64,000 nt of DNA from Terricaulis sp. (GTDB taxonomy: Bacteria > Pseudomonadota > Alphaproteobacteria > Caulobacterales > Aquidulcibacteraceae). Location of the stretch: the NCBI GenBank assembly GCA_024707365.1, contig JANPZV010000005.1, positions 620,001-684,000 on the forward strand, read 5' to 3'. Shown here piece by piece: positions 50,924-61,414 of the stretch. The position numbers and the translations under genes were made by a program. Position 1 is the first letter of the stretch. The number at the start of each line of letters is the position of its first letter. Under the pieces are notes generated by a model. That model saw only the letters and a program-made list of their open reading frames with translations. It had not been told where the DNA came from and did no database searches.

Positions 50924-51732
50924 GGCTCGATCGCCTCAATCTCGATCACGCGCCAGCGGCCGTCATCGCCCAGCACCAGATCAATGCGCACATAGAGCAG
51001 ATCTTGCGGCGCGCGCGCGCGCGCGGCTTCGGCGGCGGCCAGCGCTTCTGGCGGCGCGGGATCGGCCATGAACGTGGTTTTGCCAGGGATATTGGCCAGC
51101 CAATCGCCCGGCGCCGGCGCCTTGCGGATGGCGTGCGAGAATTGCCCGCCAAACCAGAAGAGAGAGCGCTCCCCTTCTGTTTGGATCGCGTTGAGAAACG
51201 GCTGGATCATCGCCGCCCCGCCCGGCGCGCCGATCAGGTCAGCCTCGCTCCAGCCATTGCGCTTGAGCCGCACCGTTTCGCGCGAGCCGGCGCCCACTTG
51301 CGGCTTGATCACGATCTCGGCCGCATCCAGCGCTTCAAACGCCTGCGCCACGGCGCGCGCATCGGCATGATCGGCCCAGATGGTTTCGATCGCCGCGTCT
51401 CCAAGCTCTTTCAGATACGTCTTGCGCATATTCCAGCGCACCACGTCCGGCGCGTTGAGCACGCGCAGGCCAGCGCGTTCATGCGCTTGCAATGCTTCGA
51501 CGAATTGCGCGGGCCGTTCGTGATAATCCCAGCAGGAGCGGATGATGGCGCCCGCCGCGCCGCGGGCGGGCAAATCCGCATCATCCCAATAGGCGATCTC
51601 GAATTCAAAACCCAAGCGCTTGGCCGCTTGCGCCAAAAGCGCGTGCCCCGCCTGCTCTTGCGGCGGCAATTCATTGGCCGCCATCGGCGCCCCGCGATAG
51701 GAGCGGCCTGTCAGATAAAGAACGCTAGCCAT
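50848..51732 (-). CDS. ATP-grasp domain protein (RimK/glutathione synthetase-like)
   Basis: A 294-aa ATP-grasp enzyme. Features: pre-ATP-grasp part with GAIIRSCWDYHERPAQFVEAL, the central AAEIVIKPQVGAGSRETVRLK (ATP-binding lysine and glycine loop), AMIQPFLNAIQTEGERSLFWFGGQFSHAIRK, and the metal-binding end LLYVRIDLVLGDDGRWRVIEIEAIEPYLFF. These resemble the group containing DcsG and RimK-like ligases, which join a carboxylate to an amine. Substrate is unknown. It begins immediately after the stop of the lipoprotein gene (TAAATG) and overlaps nth tail to tail. Confidence 0.85.
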   Translation of the reverse strand: MASVLYLTGRSYRGAPMAANELPPQEQAGHALLAQAAKRLGFEFEIAYWDDADLPARGAAGAIIRSCWDYHERPAQFVEALQAHERAGLRVLNAPDVVRWNMRKTYLKELGDAAIETIWADHADARAVAQAFEALDAAEIVIKPQVGAGSRETVRLKRNGWSEADLIGAPGGAAMIQPFLNAIQTEGERSLFWFGGQFSHAIRKAPAPGDWLANIPGKTTFMADPAPPEALAAAEAARARAPQDLLYVRIDLVLGDDGRWRVIEIEAIEPYLFFDFAPEAADVFAGAIARVFGL

Positions 51733-52122
51733 TTAGCTGCGCGCACTGGCTTCGGCCGCGCATTGCTCAAGGCTTGGCGCGGCCGCGCCGGTGACGCGCG
51801 GGCCGGGATGGGCTTCGGCGAGGCGCATGGCGTTGCGGCCATCAGCGGCGAACAACAAAAGCAGCGCGCATTGCTCATAGCGATAGGTGAGCGCCGCGCC
51901 CGCGCCATCCTGCCGGGTGATGTCAGGCTGGCCCAATATGCGCTCTACCTCATTTTGAGTCGGCGCAGATTGCGCGCCCGCTTGGCGCAGCAGCAGCAGC
52001 GCGCGCGAAGGCGCAGCCTGGCCTGGGACGACGTCAGCCGCTGGTGACGGCGCGGTCGCGACAGGCGTTGTTGCGCAGGCGGTAAGCGCGGCCAGGGCCG
52101 CAAACGGGATAAGACGCTTCAT
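51733..52122 (-). CDS. Small lipoprotein, SmpA/BamE-like fold possible
   Basis: 129 aa from the ATG at 52122: signal MKRLIPFAALAALTAC (lipobox LTAC), a Pro/Ala linker, then a compact domain: TQNEVERILGQPDITRQDGAGAALTYRYEQCALLLLFAADG. The VxxxLGxPxxxRxDG...LTYR pattern resembles SmpA/BamE-type domains, but that is only a pattern. The two cysteines of the mature domain could pair. It abuts the ATP-grasp gene and is divergent from the adenosine kinase gene. Confidence 0.7.
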   Translation of the reverse strand: MKRLIPFAALAALTACATTPVATAPSPAADVVPGQAAPSRALLLLRQAGAQSAPTQNEVERILGQPDITRQDGAGAALTYRYEQCALLLLFAADGRNAMRLAEAHPGPRVTGAAAPSLEQCAAEASARS

Positions 52123-52215
52123 GGCGCAGGAAGATGCCCGGCAAAAGCCGAGCCCGCAACTTGCCAGCACCGCTCCGAGAGGCTTTAACCCCCCTCTTTC
52201 CGCAAGGGCTCGTGC

Positions 52216-53220
52216 ATGACCAATCCGCGCTATGACGTCGTCGCTGTCGGCAACGCCATTATCGACATCCTGAAATCTGTTCCCGATGCGTTTTTGAGCG
52301 AGGAATCCATCGCCAAAGGTGGGATGACGCTAATTGACGACGCCCGCGCCGATCACCTCACGGGCGCGTTCGGGGCTGATGTTGTTGTCGCCGCTGGCGG
52401 CTCGGCCGCGAACACGATGACGGGCGTGGCGAGCCTTGGCGGCAAGGCCGGTTATATCGGCAAGGTGGCCGAGGATGAATTGGGCGGCCGCTTCACCCGC
52501 GAGTTTCGCGCCGCGGGCGTGGCGTTCGACACCCCTGCCCGGCCCGGTCAGCTTCCCGGCACCGCGCGCTGCCTCATCGCCGTAACGCCCGATGGGCAGC
52601 GCTCGATGAACACGTATCTTGGCGCTTCGACGCTTTTGGAGCCGAGCGACATCGATGCGGATTTGATCAAAGCGGGCGCAGTAACTTTCCTCGAAGGGTA
52701 TTTGTTTGACCGCGACGAAGCCAAGGCCGCGTTCGTCCGCGCGGCGGAGATCGCCCGCGCAGCTGAGCGCAAAGTGGCGCTGACGCTTTCGGACACATTC
52801 TGCGTGGATCGTCACCGCGAGAGCTTCCGGCACCTGGTTTCCGGGCACGTGGATATTCTCTTCGCCAACGAAGCTGAGATCCTTTCGCTTTATGAAGGCG
52901 CAGATCTCGACACGGCGCTGAGCGCCGCGCGCAAGGCGTGCCCGATCGTGGCGGTGACCCGCTCGGATAAGGGCTCGTTGATTGCGGCTGGCGAAGAAAC
53001 CGTGAGCGTGCCGGCGATGCCGATTGAGCGCGTGGTGGATTCCACCGGCGCGGGCGATCAATACGCAGCGGGCTTTTTGTTTGCGCACGCGCGCGGGCGC
53101 AGCTTGGCCGAATGCGGCGCGATTGCTTCGTTGGCCGCCGCCGAAGTGATTAGCCATATGGGCCCGCGCCCCGAAGAAAACTTGCGGGCGCTGGCGCTCA
53201 AGCGCGGCTTCCGCGTCTGA
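52216..53220 (+). CDS. Adenosine kinase-like PfkB family sugar kinase
   Basis: A 334-aa ribokinase-family enzyme. VVAVGNAIIDILKSVPD starts the fold, AAGGSAANTMTGVASLGGKAGYIGKVAEDELG is the sugar-binding part and VVDSTGAGDQYAAGFLFA holds the catalytic Asp and anion hole. Alphaproteobacterial proteins of this type are adenosine kinases, producing AMP from adenosine; this would help clear the adenosine released after SAM use. AAGGG sits eight bases before the ATG. Confidence 0.9.
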   Translation: MTNPRYDVVAVGNAIIDILKSVPDAFLSEESIAKGGMTLIDDARADHLTGAFGADVVVAAGGSAANTMTGVASLGGKAGYIGKVAEDELGGRFTREFRAAGVAFDTPARPGQLPGTARCLIAVTPDGQRSMNTYLGASTLLEPSDIDADLIKAGAVTFLEGYLFDRDEAKAAFVRAAEIARAAERKVALTLSDTFCVDRHRESFRHLVSGHVDILFANEAEILSLYEGADLDTALSAARKACPIVAVTRSDKGSLIAAGEETVSVPAMPIERVVDSTGAGDQYAAGFLFAHARGRSLAECGAIASLAAAEVISHMGPRPEENLRALALKRGFRV

Positions 53221-53227
53221 ATCAACT

Positions 53228-54750
53228 TTAGCCCTCTCGCGCCGCGCCCGCTTCGGGAATGATATGAGGCGCCTGGCCATTGCCGAGCGGCGCCTCGGTG
53301 ACATCAAGGCCAGCCTCACGCAGCAGCGCAGCCACAGCCGGCGCGCCGACAACGCGCGCGCGCACGACGCCCCATCGCTGCATCGCCCAAAGCGCGGTTT
53401 GCGCCGTGGCGGCCCCCTCCTCATTCAACACCTCGCCTGCGGGCGCGGGCAGCCTCGCCACGAACGGCGGCACCAATGCAACGCGCCATGCGCGCTGCTC
53501 TTGTGCGAGCCGCGCCTCCTCCGCGCGGATTGATTCGAGGCCGCCCCCCTTCGACTGGCGCAACCGTGAAATAGAGCGTGCGCGATGCCGGATCTGTCCA
53601 CGCCGCGAGCGTCGGCGCCCGCACCGCACGGCGCAATGATTCAACTGGCGCGGCGGTGTTGGTTTGCGGCGCGAGCGCAGATTCCACCAACGAGCGCACC
53701 TCAGCCCGCGTATCCGCCGAAACAAGCTGCTGCAGGCGCACTTCGGGCGCAGAATGCAGGCGCCGCTGCAAACGATCCGCCAATTGGGCCTCGGCGCCCT
53801 CAACATAACGCTCGGAAACAACGATCGCCTCGACGCGCGGCCGCTGCAGATTGCGCCAGAACACATTGAGCTGCGCGATCGGAGCCGCCAGAGTCGGCGA
53901 ACATCTCGGTGATCTCACGCCGCGCCGCGTTGATCGCCTGAGCCTCAAGCGAGAGGCGGCGCAGCGTAAGCGCAAGCGGCGTGACCAGCAAAAGCAAGGC
54001 TGCGGCAGCCGCAAAGATGAGTCTGCGTGTGATGCGCACCTGCCTGAACGGCCGCGCCACCCCGCGCAAACGGGTGACGAGCGCAAACGAAATGGAAATG
54101 GCCGCAAGGTTGGTGAGAAACAGCAGCAGCGCGCCGAAGGCATAATCGAACCGCGCCACGGCGATGCCATAGCCCACGGTGTTTAGCGGCGGCATCAGCG
54201 CCGTGGCGATGGCGACGCCGATCGCCGTTTCGCCGCGGCGATGGACTGTCGCGTACGCGCCGGCAATGCCGGATAAAATCGCAACGCCGAGATCGATCAG
54301 CGTGGGCGATGTGCGCACAAGGATTTCGGGCGTCGCGTTGCGGATCGGGCTGAGCAAGGTGATGGCGACGCCAAGCAGGATGCCCACCAGCGCGCCCGCG
54401 CCAACAGCGCGCGCAGCCCTTAAAGTGCGCTCCCCGTCAAGCGAGCCGATGCCGTAGCCAAGCGCCGCAAGCGGCCCCAGCAGCGGCGAAACCAGCATCG
54501 CGCCGATCACAACCGCGACAGATGATTGCAAAAGCCCCAACGTGGCGATGCCAGCCGAAAGCGCGCACATGAGGATGTAGCGCTCGGTGACGCCGCCCTC
54601 CTCCTCGATATGGGCGCGCACGGATTCGGTTTCTTCCGGCGGCAATTGCTGGAACACCATCCGCCGCACGCGGCGCACATTGAGCCGCACGAGCGCCCGG
54701 ATGCGCGCAAACACCCCTTTGGGCTGGGCCGGTTCCGACTGGCTTGTCAT
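53228..54750 (-). CDS. DUF389 membrane protein, two frameshifts
   Basis: 506 aa after removing one base near 53893 (GGCGGCTCC) and one near 53546 (a G6 run). N-terminal half: TERYILMCALSAGIATLGLLQSSVAVVIGAMLVSPLLGPLAALGYGI and further spans ATALMPPLNTVGYGIA, the DUF389 (TIGR00341) signature. The C-terminal half is a periplasmic or cytoplasmic tail with a helical region and WTDPASRTLYFTVAPVEGG, then LPAPAGEVLNEEGAA. Function is unknown. The stop lies eight bases from the adenosine kinase stop, tail to tail. Confidence 0.82.
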
Positions 54751-54806
54751 CGCGCGGATATTAAGCCGGCGCCGCCGCTTGCAAAGCGCCGAAACAACAC
54801 AGAAGC

Positions 54807-56114
54807 CTAAAGAATAAAGCGCGAGAGATCGGCGTTCTTGGCGAGCTCGCCGACATGAGTTTTCACATAGGCGGCATCGATGCGGATGGCCTCGCCCTTG
54901 CGGTCGGGCGCGGTGAAGCTGATCTCATCGAGCAGGCGCTCCATCACGGTTTGCAGCCGCCGCGCGCCGATATTCTCGACATTGGCGTTCACCTCGGCGG
55001 CGATCTGGGCGATGGCCTCAACCGCCTCATCCGCGAAATCCAGCGCCACGCCCTCGGTTTGCAGCAGCGCCTTATATTGCGTGACGAGGCTTGCCTCCGG
55101 CTCGATCAGGATGCGGCGGAAGTCTTCGCGCGTGAGCGCTTGGAGCTCCACCCGGATCGGCAGCCGCCCTTGCAGCTCCGGCAGCAGATCCGAAGGCTTG
55201 GCGACGTGGAAAGCGCCAGAGGCGATAAAGAGGATATGATCGGTTTTCACCGGGCCGTGCTTGGTGTTGACGATCGTGCCTTCGATCAGCGGCAACAGAT
55301 CGCGCTGCACGCCCTCGCGGCTCACATCGCCGCCGCCCACACGCTCCGAGCGCGACGCGATTTTATCGATTTCGTCCAGGAAAACGATGCCGTCCTCGGC
55401 CACGAGCGAAAGCGCCTCTTTCACCAGCGCATCCTGATCGATCAGCTTATCGGCTTCCTCCTTCAGCAGCGGCTCATAGGCTTCCTCAACCGTCATGCGC
55501 ACGCGCTTGGTGCGCCCGCCGAAGGCTTTGCCGAAAAGATCGTTGAGGTTCATCACTCCCATGCCGGGCTGGCCGGGAAGCTCAAAGCCGCCGAGCGGAT
55601 TGGCGTTATCGGCCAGATCAATCTCAACCGCGCTTTTGGCGAGTTCGCCATTGCGCAGCTTTTTGCGGAAGCTCTCGCGCGTCGCCGATGAGCTGCCCTG
55701 CCCTACAAGCGCGTCGAGCACGCGCTCCTCGGCCGCCGCCTCGGCGCGGGCGCGCACCTCGCGATGGCGCTTTTCGCGCGCCATGCTGAGCGCCACCTCC
55801 ACGAGATCGCGCACGATCTGCTCCACATCGCGGCCGACATAGCCAACCTCGGTGAACTTGGTGGCCTCCACTTTGAGGAACGGGGCGCCCGCGAGTTTCG
55901 CCAGCCGCCGGGCGATCTCGGTTTTGCCGACGCCGGTGGGGCCGATCATCAGGATGTTCTTGGGCGTCACCTCATCGCGCAGCGCTTCGGGCTCAACCTG
56001 CTTGCGCCGCCAGCGATTGCGCAAGGCGATGGCCACGGCGCGCTTGGCGTCCTGCTGGCCGACGATATAGCGATCAAGTTCCGAGACGATTTCGCGGGGC
56101 GAGAAATGGGTCAT
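54807..56114 (-). CDS. hslU: ATP-dependent protease ATPase subunit HslU
   Basis: AAA+ unfoldase that feeds HslV. The 435-aa protein has [32 protein letters not shown], Walker [17 protein letters not shown], the pore loop [14 protein letters not shown], the intermediate domain, Walker [13 protein letters not shown] and sensor 2 [19 protein letters not shown]. The C-terminus LSRFIL is the HslV-docking tail. The gene is intact. hslV lies upstream on the same strand but a DUF2157 gene separates the two. Confidence 0.97.
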   Translation of the reverse strand: MTHFSPREIVSELDRYIVGQQDAKRAVAIALRNRWRRKQVEPEALRDEVTPKNILMIGPTGVGKTEIARRLAKLAGAPFLKVEATKFTEVGYVGRDVEQIVRDLVEVALSMAREKRHREVRARAEAAAEERVLDALVGQGSSSATRESFRKKLRNGELAKSAVEIDLADNANPLGGFELPGQPGMGVMNLNDLFGKAFGGRTKRVRMTVEEAYEPLLKEEADKLIDQDALVKEALSLVAEDGIVFLDEIDKIASRSERVGGGDVSREGVQRDLLPLIEGTIVNTKHGPVKTDHILFIASGAFHVAKPSDLLPELQGRLPIRVELQALTREDFRRILIEPEASLVTQYKALLQTEGVALDFADEAVEAIAQIAAEVNANVENIGARRLQTVMERLLDEISFTAPDRKGEAIRIDAAYVKTHVGELAKNADLSRFIL

Positions 56115-56156
56115 TGCGCCCCATGACTTAAGCGCGCGGCCGCCCAGCGCAAGGCG

Positions 56157-57345
56157 TCATTCGCGCGCGGTTTCAGGCGGAAAGATGCGCGCCCAGGCGC
56201 CGCCCGGCTTGACCCATCCCAAAAGCCCGCGGCGCACGCCATGCCAGCCCGCGCCCAGGATCAGCACAAACCCGCCAAGCACAATCAACACCGCCGCCGC
56301 CAGCGCGCCGGCGCCAAGGCCGAACTCGTTGAGGATAACGGCAATCGCCACGCCCGTGGTGAGCAAGGCCGAGACGATCAGCACGCGGCGATTGATGAGC
56401 AAGGATATAAAGCCAAGCACGAACACAACCAGCAGCGTGACAACCGATTGGGCCACGGCGTTGCCGCCCTCGGTCGAGGCGGCGACCACCAGATGCCCCG
56501 CCCCGCCCAATGCGCTCGCGCCCTGGGCGCCGAAAGCCTGGTTGATCAAGCCAAATGCGCCGCCAAGGATTAAGGGCGCAGCGGCAAAGTGCAGCCAAAA
56601 GCCATTGTCGGAATAACGTGATACGCGCGCCGGATCGCGCGCATCAAACGCAACACCCGCGCCGAACAGAGAAAGCCCAAGCACGAGAAACAAAGCAGGC
56701 AGGAAATTTTGCGCCGTATCCCATGCAAACACGAGCGTCAGAACAATCAGGAAAAACGCCACACCGCCGCCGGCCATGCCGATGGAAAACGGCAATCTGA
56801 AGCGGGCGTAAAACGCCGCCGGCGCAATCACTGCAAACGCCGCCGCAAGCAGCGCCCAGCCACGCATGAGCGGCGGGATGCCAGCCTCGGTGACCCCGCC
56901 GACCTCCGCATCGCCGAACACGAGCCCCGCATAAATCATGGCCACCCCCGCGACCACGAACGCCGTGAGCGCGCAAACGATGGCGATGGCGGGAAGAAAA
57001 AAGCCGGCGCCGCCGCGCGAACAGCTCACCCAGGCCCCACATCACAGCGCCGGCGGCAAGGCAAAGCCCGCCGCACCAAAGTGCTGTTGTTTGCGGCTCC
57101 TGGGTTGGGCCACTCGTCGCCGCATACGCGCCAATGCCCACCGCCATGCCGACAGCGAACAATACGATGCCGATGGCCAGGAACACGTCGTGAAAGTTGC
57201 GGATGAAGCGGAGATCTTCTTCGCCCGGCGGCGCAGACGCCGGGCTCACCGCGCCGGTGGCGAGAAAATCATAAAGCGGGGCAACCTGATCTGGCCGCAA
57301 CAGGCCAGCAGCTGCGGCTGATTCAAGCGCGCTACGATCCGCCAT
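56157..57345 (-). CDS. DUF2157 multi-span membrane protein, frameshifted near 57005
   Basis: 395 aa after removing one T from CTTTTTTC. An N-terminal cytoplasmic domain of the DUF2157 type ([24 protein letters not shown]) is followed by ten or so membrane segments, e.g. [73 protein letters not shown] and [24 protein letters not shown]. Function is unknown. It overlaps the end of hslV by 14 bases and lies 42 bases before hslU, so it is inside the hslVU operon. Confidence 0.78.
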
Positions 57346-57883
57346 CCAGCGTCTCCACCGTCAAACTCCGGTTGGTATAGACGCAGATATCGGCGGCAAT
57401 TGCCATGGCCTTGCGGGCGATCGCCTCAGGATCGGCCTCATAATCATAAAGCGCGCGCGCTGCTGCGAGCGCGAAATTGCCGCCCGAGCCCACCGCGATC
57501 ACCGCATGCTCAGGCTCCAGCACATCGCCCGAGCCGGTGAGCAGCAGAGTCTCATCCCTATCGGCCACAATCAGCATCGCCTCGAGCCGGCGCAAGGCGC
57601 GGTCGGTGCGCCAATCCTTGGCAAGCTCCACACAGGCGCGCGCCAGCTGGGCCGGAAACCGCTCGAGCTTTTGCTCCAATCGCTCAAACAGCGAAAACGC
57701 ATCTGCCGTGGCCCCGGCAAAGCCGACAATCACCGCCCCGCCCGCCAGGCGGCGCACCTTCCTGGCGTTGCCTTTCAGGATAGTGGGGCCGGCTGAAACC
57801 TGGCCGTCGCCGGCGATCACCACGCGCCCGCCCTTGCGCACGCAGACAATCGTGGTGCCGTGCCAATCGTGTTTTTCACTCAT
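57332..57883 (-). CDS. hslV: ATP-dependent protease subunit HslV
   Basis: Proteasome-like threonine peptidase that forms the chamber of HslUV. After removal of the leader the catalytic Thr is the first of [54 protein letters not shown] and [16 protein letters not shown] are the standard family positions. Length is 183 aa, as in other alphaproteobacteria. It precedes the DUF2157 and hslU genes. Confidence 0.97.
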   Translation of the reverse strand: MSEKHDWHGTTIVCVRKGGRVVIAGDGQVSAGPTILKGNARKVRRLAGGAVIVGFAGATADAFSLFERLEQKLERFPAQLARACVELAKDWRTDRALRRLEAMLIVADRDETLLLTGSGDVLEPEHAVIAVGSGGNFALAAARALYDYEADPEAIARKAMAIAADICVYTNRSLTVETLDGGS

Positions 57884-57914
57884 GCGCCAGATGTGGCCGA
57901 GGCCGGGCGCCGTT

Positions 57915-60027
57915 TCAAGCGGCGTCGATCGCCGTCACCTCTTCGCCGGCCTGGCGGCGCAGCATTTCAGCGAATTCCGGCGCGGAAACCGCCGCGCCAT
58001 AGAGGAAGCCCTGCACCCAATGGCAGCCGCGCTCGGCCATGAAGGCCGCCTCTTCCCGGCGCTCCACGCCTTCGGCGACGATCTCAAGATCGAGCGTCTT
58101 GCCCAGGGCGAGGATCATCTCGATGATCGCCGCCGCCTGCGGATCGCCCCGTTCGAGCGCGCGTACAAATTGCTGATCGATCTTGATCACGTCGAACGGC
58201 AGCCGCGAAAGCGCCGAGAGGCTCGAATGGCCGCAGCCAAAATCATCGATCGCCAAGCGCACCCCCGCTTCGCGCAGCGGCTTGATCAGCGCCAGCGCGC
58301 GCTCAGGATCTTCCATCACCACAGATTCGGTAATCTCAAGTTCGAGCTGGCGCGGATTGAGCCCGGCATGCTGAACGATGCGCAGCACATTGTCGGCGAA
58401 GGCGATCGCTGCGGAATTGCAGCACCGAGACGTTCACCGAAACATTGGTGTGATGGCCTGCGCGCGCCCAGGACGCGGCCTTCCAGCACGCCTCACGCAT
58501 AATCGCATCGGATAACGCGCCGATCAGGCCGCTTTCCTCAGCCACCGGAATAAAGCGTCCGGGGCTGATGATGGTGCGATCGGGCCGCACCCAGCGGGCG
58601 AGCGCTTCGCATGCGCCGATCCGGCCATTGGCGAGGTTGATCTTGGGCTGGAAGTAGGCGCGGAACTCGTTGTTCTCCAGGGCGCCGCGCATCTCGCGCT
58701 CCAGCGTGAGGCGCGCCATGGCTTCGCGATCCAGCGATTGCGTGAAAATTTTCAGGCGGCCCGGCGCTTTCTGGGCCGCGCCAAGCGCCATGCGCGCGTG
58801 GCGGATAACCGAATCCGCGTCATCCCGATCGCGCTGCGCCATGGCCACGCCGCAAGTGGCGCTCAAGGTAAATTTATGGCCGCGCCATTCAAACGGCTGA
58901 CTAAGGGCCGCATTGCTATGTTGCGCAAACCGCGCCGCATCGGCGGGCGAAGAGATCATGGGCGCAAACGCCGCGAACTCTATTTCGCCTATTCGCGCGG
59001 GGATCGCGGGGGCCTTTTCGCGGCCATTCAGGCGCACCAAGGCGTCCACTGTGCGCGTCGCGCTTGAGAAGCGCTCGGCGATGGCGCGCAAAAAGTCCCG
59101 CGCCGCGCTTGGCTCCATCGTCTGCATCAGCTTCGGCAAGCGGACGAGTTCAAACACAACCAGCGCGCCAGCATTGGCCGCCTCCTCGCCCTTGGCCTGG
59201 AGAATGTGATAGTCCACCTCACGCACGAAGCGATCACGATTGGGCAATTGGGTGGCCGGATCGACGAAGGCGATCTCTTGAATGCGGCGCATCGATTCAT
59301 CGAGTCGCGCGATCATGCGGTTAAACGCCTTGGCCAGCGTTTCAAACTCATCGCCGGTTTTGATCTCGATCGGCTCGGCGCGCCCGTCTTTGGCCACACG
59401 CTCGGCGAAGCGGGCGAGATTGTCGAGCGGCGCGATCGCGCGCCGTACCAGCACAGCCGTAAGCGGCAGCGCGATAAGCCCCAGCAAGCCGAGCAAAGTT
59501 AGAAACGGCGCAAGCGATGAAAATGGATCAAACCTATACGCATCCGCCGCCCACATACGAACGACGACGCCAAGATTGCGCCCATCGCGCTGGATCGGCG
59601 CGGCCACGGTGAGCGCTTCGCCCTCGCGCGTGTAGATCACCTCCCCTTCCGCCAGCGCGCGCGCAACCGCGCGCTCGATGATCTGCGTCTCGGCGTGCGC
59701 GCCGCCAGCGCGGGCGATTGAGCGGCCTTCTCCGTCATGGATCGAAATGGCGCGCACATCCTCGCGCTGCACCGCGCCGCCAATCATGTATGGCAGAATT
59801 TCGAGTTCATCAGCCACGACAAAACCGGCAACGCGCGCGGCGAGATGGGTGGTGAGATCTTGCGCCACTTCGAGCTGCTGGCGCGCGCCCTCGCGGTGGG
59901 CGCCCATAAGCACAATGCTGATGCACAGCGCGGCCGTCACCGCCATGAGGCCTATGGTCAGCACCATCGCGCGCGCAGCCAGCCCGCGAGGGCGGCTGAG
60001 CAGGGCAAAGCGAAACGGCGGCAACAT
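57915..60027 (-). CDS. Membrane EAL phosphodiesterase with degenerate GGDEF, frameshifted near 58405
   Basis: 703 aa after dropping one base. Order: transmembrane helix (~21-42), periplasmic sensor (~43-172), second helix (~173-193), HAMP (~195-250), GGDEF-like domain (~252-430), EAL domain (~437-700). The diguanylate signature is replaced by GEIEF (347-351), so cyclase activity is doubtful. The EAL domain looks active: EAL at 474-476, the Asn of VNVSVLQF, Glu of LELEITES, the DD of AIDDFGCG, the Lys of VIKID, Glu of AEGVE and Gln of VQGF. It should lower cyclic di-GMP. The ATG at 60027 has GGAAG upstream. Confidence 0.88.
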
Positions 60028-60141
60028 CAGGCTTCCAAAAAACAGGCGCGGGCGCGCGCACATTGCCTGTTGTTTGGTTAGGATGCGCTGAAGGCGGCGG
60101 TGACGCAAAATTTGCAAAGCTTGCCGGCGCGGCGACGAAGT

Positions 60142-60663
60142 TTAATCGCTGCTTTCGGCGCGCTTAAGGAACACATAATAGGCGCCCGCGCCGCCATGGC
60201 TGCGGTGCGCCTGCGCGTATCCGGCAATCTGTGCGCGTATCTCTGGCGCGGCGAGCCATTCCGGCAACGCGCGGCGCAGCACCCCTTCCCCGCTACGGCC
60301 CACCCCGGTGATAACGATCAGCGTGCGATCGCCGCGGGCAAAGGCGGCTTCGATAAAATTCAAGAGCGCGGCGCGCCCGCTCGCCAAGGTGTGGCCATGC
60401 AGATCGAAAGAGGCGTCAACGGCCAGCCGGCCGCGCCGCACGCGCTTCTCGCCGCCGCGATCGGCGGGCGCGCGCGCCGGGCGCTTGGCGGCAGGCGCAG
60501 GTTTAAGCAGCGCCGCTGCAACCACGGCGCTCACGCGCGTGGGCGCAGGTGCGGCGTCATCGGCTGGCGCCTCGGGAAGCGGCTTTTGCGTTTTGAGGGT
60601 TTCAGCAACGCGCCGCCAGAGCCGCTTTTCTTCGCCGCTGAGCTCACGCCGGCGCTTGCTCAC
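60142..60663 (-). CDS. Smr-domain protein
   Basis: A 173-aa protein starting at GTG 60663, which overlaps the stop of the Tim44-like gene (GTGA). A basic N-terminal region (SKRRRELSGEEKRLWRRVAETL) and an Ala/Pro linker precede a C-terminal Smr domain: SFDLHGHTLASGRAALLNFI (D-L-H-G), LIVITGVGRSGEGVLRRALPEWL (TGxGxxxxxG) and AHRSHGGAGAYYVFLKR. Smr domains have nuclease activity in some proteins. The order Tim44-like then Smr is conserved in alphaproteobacteria, usually with mltA between them. Confidence 0.92.
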   Translation of the reverse strand: MSKRRRELSGEEKRLWRRVAETLKTQKPLPEAPADDAAPAPTRVSAVVAAALLKPAPAAKRPARAPADRGGEKRVRRGRLAVDASFDLHGHTLASGRAALLNFIEAAFARGDRTLIVITGVGRSGEGVLRRALPEWLAAPEIRAQIAGYAQAHRSHGGAGAYYVFLKRAESSD

Positions 60664-61259
60664 GCCGCGCTGACGCGCGCCAACCGCCAGTTCGGATCGC
60701 CGGTGCGCACATCGCGCTCGAACGTCCATTTCTCGCGCGCATCGCGCACCCCATGGGCGCCTTCAGCCAGCTCGGCTTCAAAGCGCACGGTGATGCGGGC
60801 GATATCGCCAGCCAGATCGGCATCGACAATCTCGCCAGTCTTCAGGCGAACCAGCTCGGGCCCAGGCTCATTCTTTTCTTCGCGCGCGGCGATGGAGGCG
60901 CTGTAGGACTCAAACACGCGTGGGGTGAGCAACGGGGCGAGGCTATCCCGATCGCCCTTGGCGTAGGCGCCGACGATCATTTCATAGGCCGCGCGCGCGC
61001 CGACGATGAAATGCTCGACGTCAAAATGCGGATCGGCGCGGAAGATCGCCATGAGGCCCTCCCCGGCGGGCCCGGACGCCATGGGCGCCGAGACCGGCGC
61101 GGGGCCATCCTGATCGCGCGGCATCTCGCCTTGGGCGGGCGCTGGGCGCGGATCTGGCCGCTCCGAATCCACACGACGGCCGAGCGTTGTGTAGAGCCGA
61201 AACAGCACAAAGCCGGCGACAAACGCCAGCACGGCATATTCGATCAGGGCCTGATCCAC
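60660..61259 (-). CDS. Tim44-like domain protein
   Basis: 199 aa: an N-terminal membrane anchor (ALIEYAVLAFVAGFVLFRLYTTLG), a disordered proline-rich linker and a C-terminal Tim44 domain (GEGLMAIFRADPHFDVEHFIVGARAAYEMIVGAYAKGDRDSLAPLLTPRVFESYSASI). Bacterial relatives of mitochondrial Tim44 (TimA) are inner-membrane proteins of uncertain role. It is divergent from secB across 155 bases and co-transcribed with the Smr gene. Confidence 0.92.
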   Translation of the reverse strand: MDQALIEYAVLAFVAGFVLFRLYTTLGRRVDSERPDPRPAPAQGEMPRDQDGPAPVSAPMASGPAGEGLMAIFRADPHFDVEHFIVGARAAYEMIVGAYAKGDRDSLAPLLTPRVFESYSASIAAREEKNEPGPELVRLKTGEIVDADLAGDIARITVRFEAELAEGAHGVRDAREKWTFERDVRTGDPNWRLARVSAA

Positions 61260-61414
61260 GAATCTTGCTCCATCGCGGGTACAATCCGCGCTTGCGCGTC
61301 ATTTCTCTGTTAAGATAGTGCCAATATCGCGCCAATGCCAGCGGGCCTTTGGTTGCCGCGCACACGCTTTGATGTTAGCCCGCCTCCTCCCAGCCCCAAG
61401 CACGCGAGTGGCGC

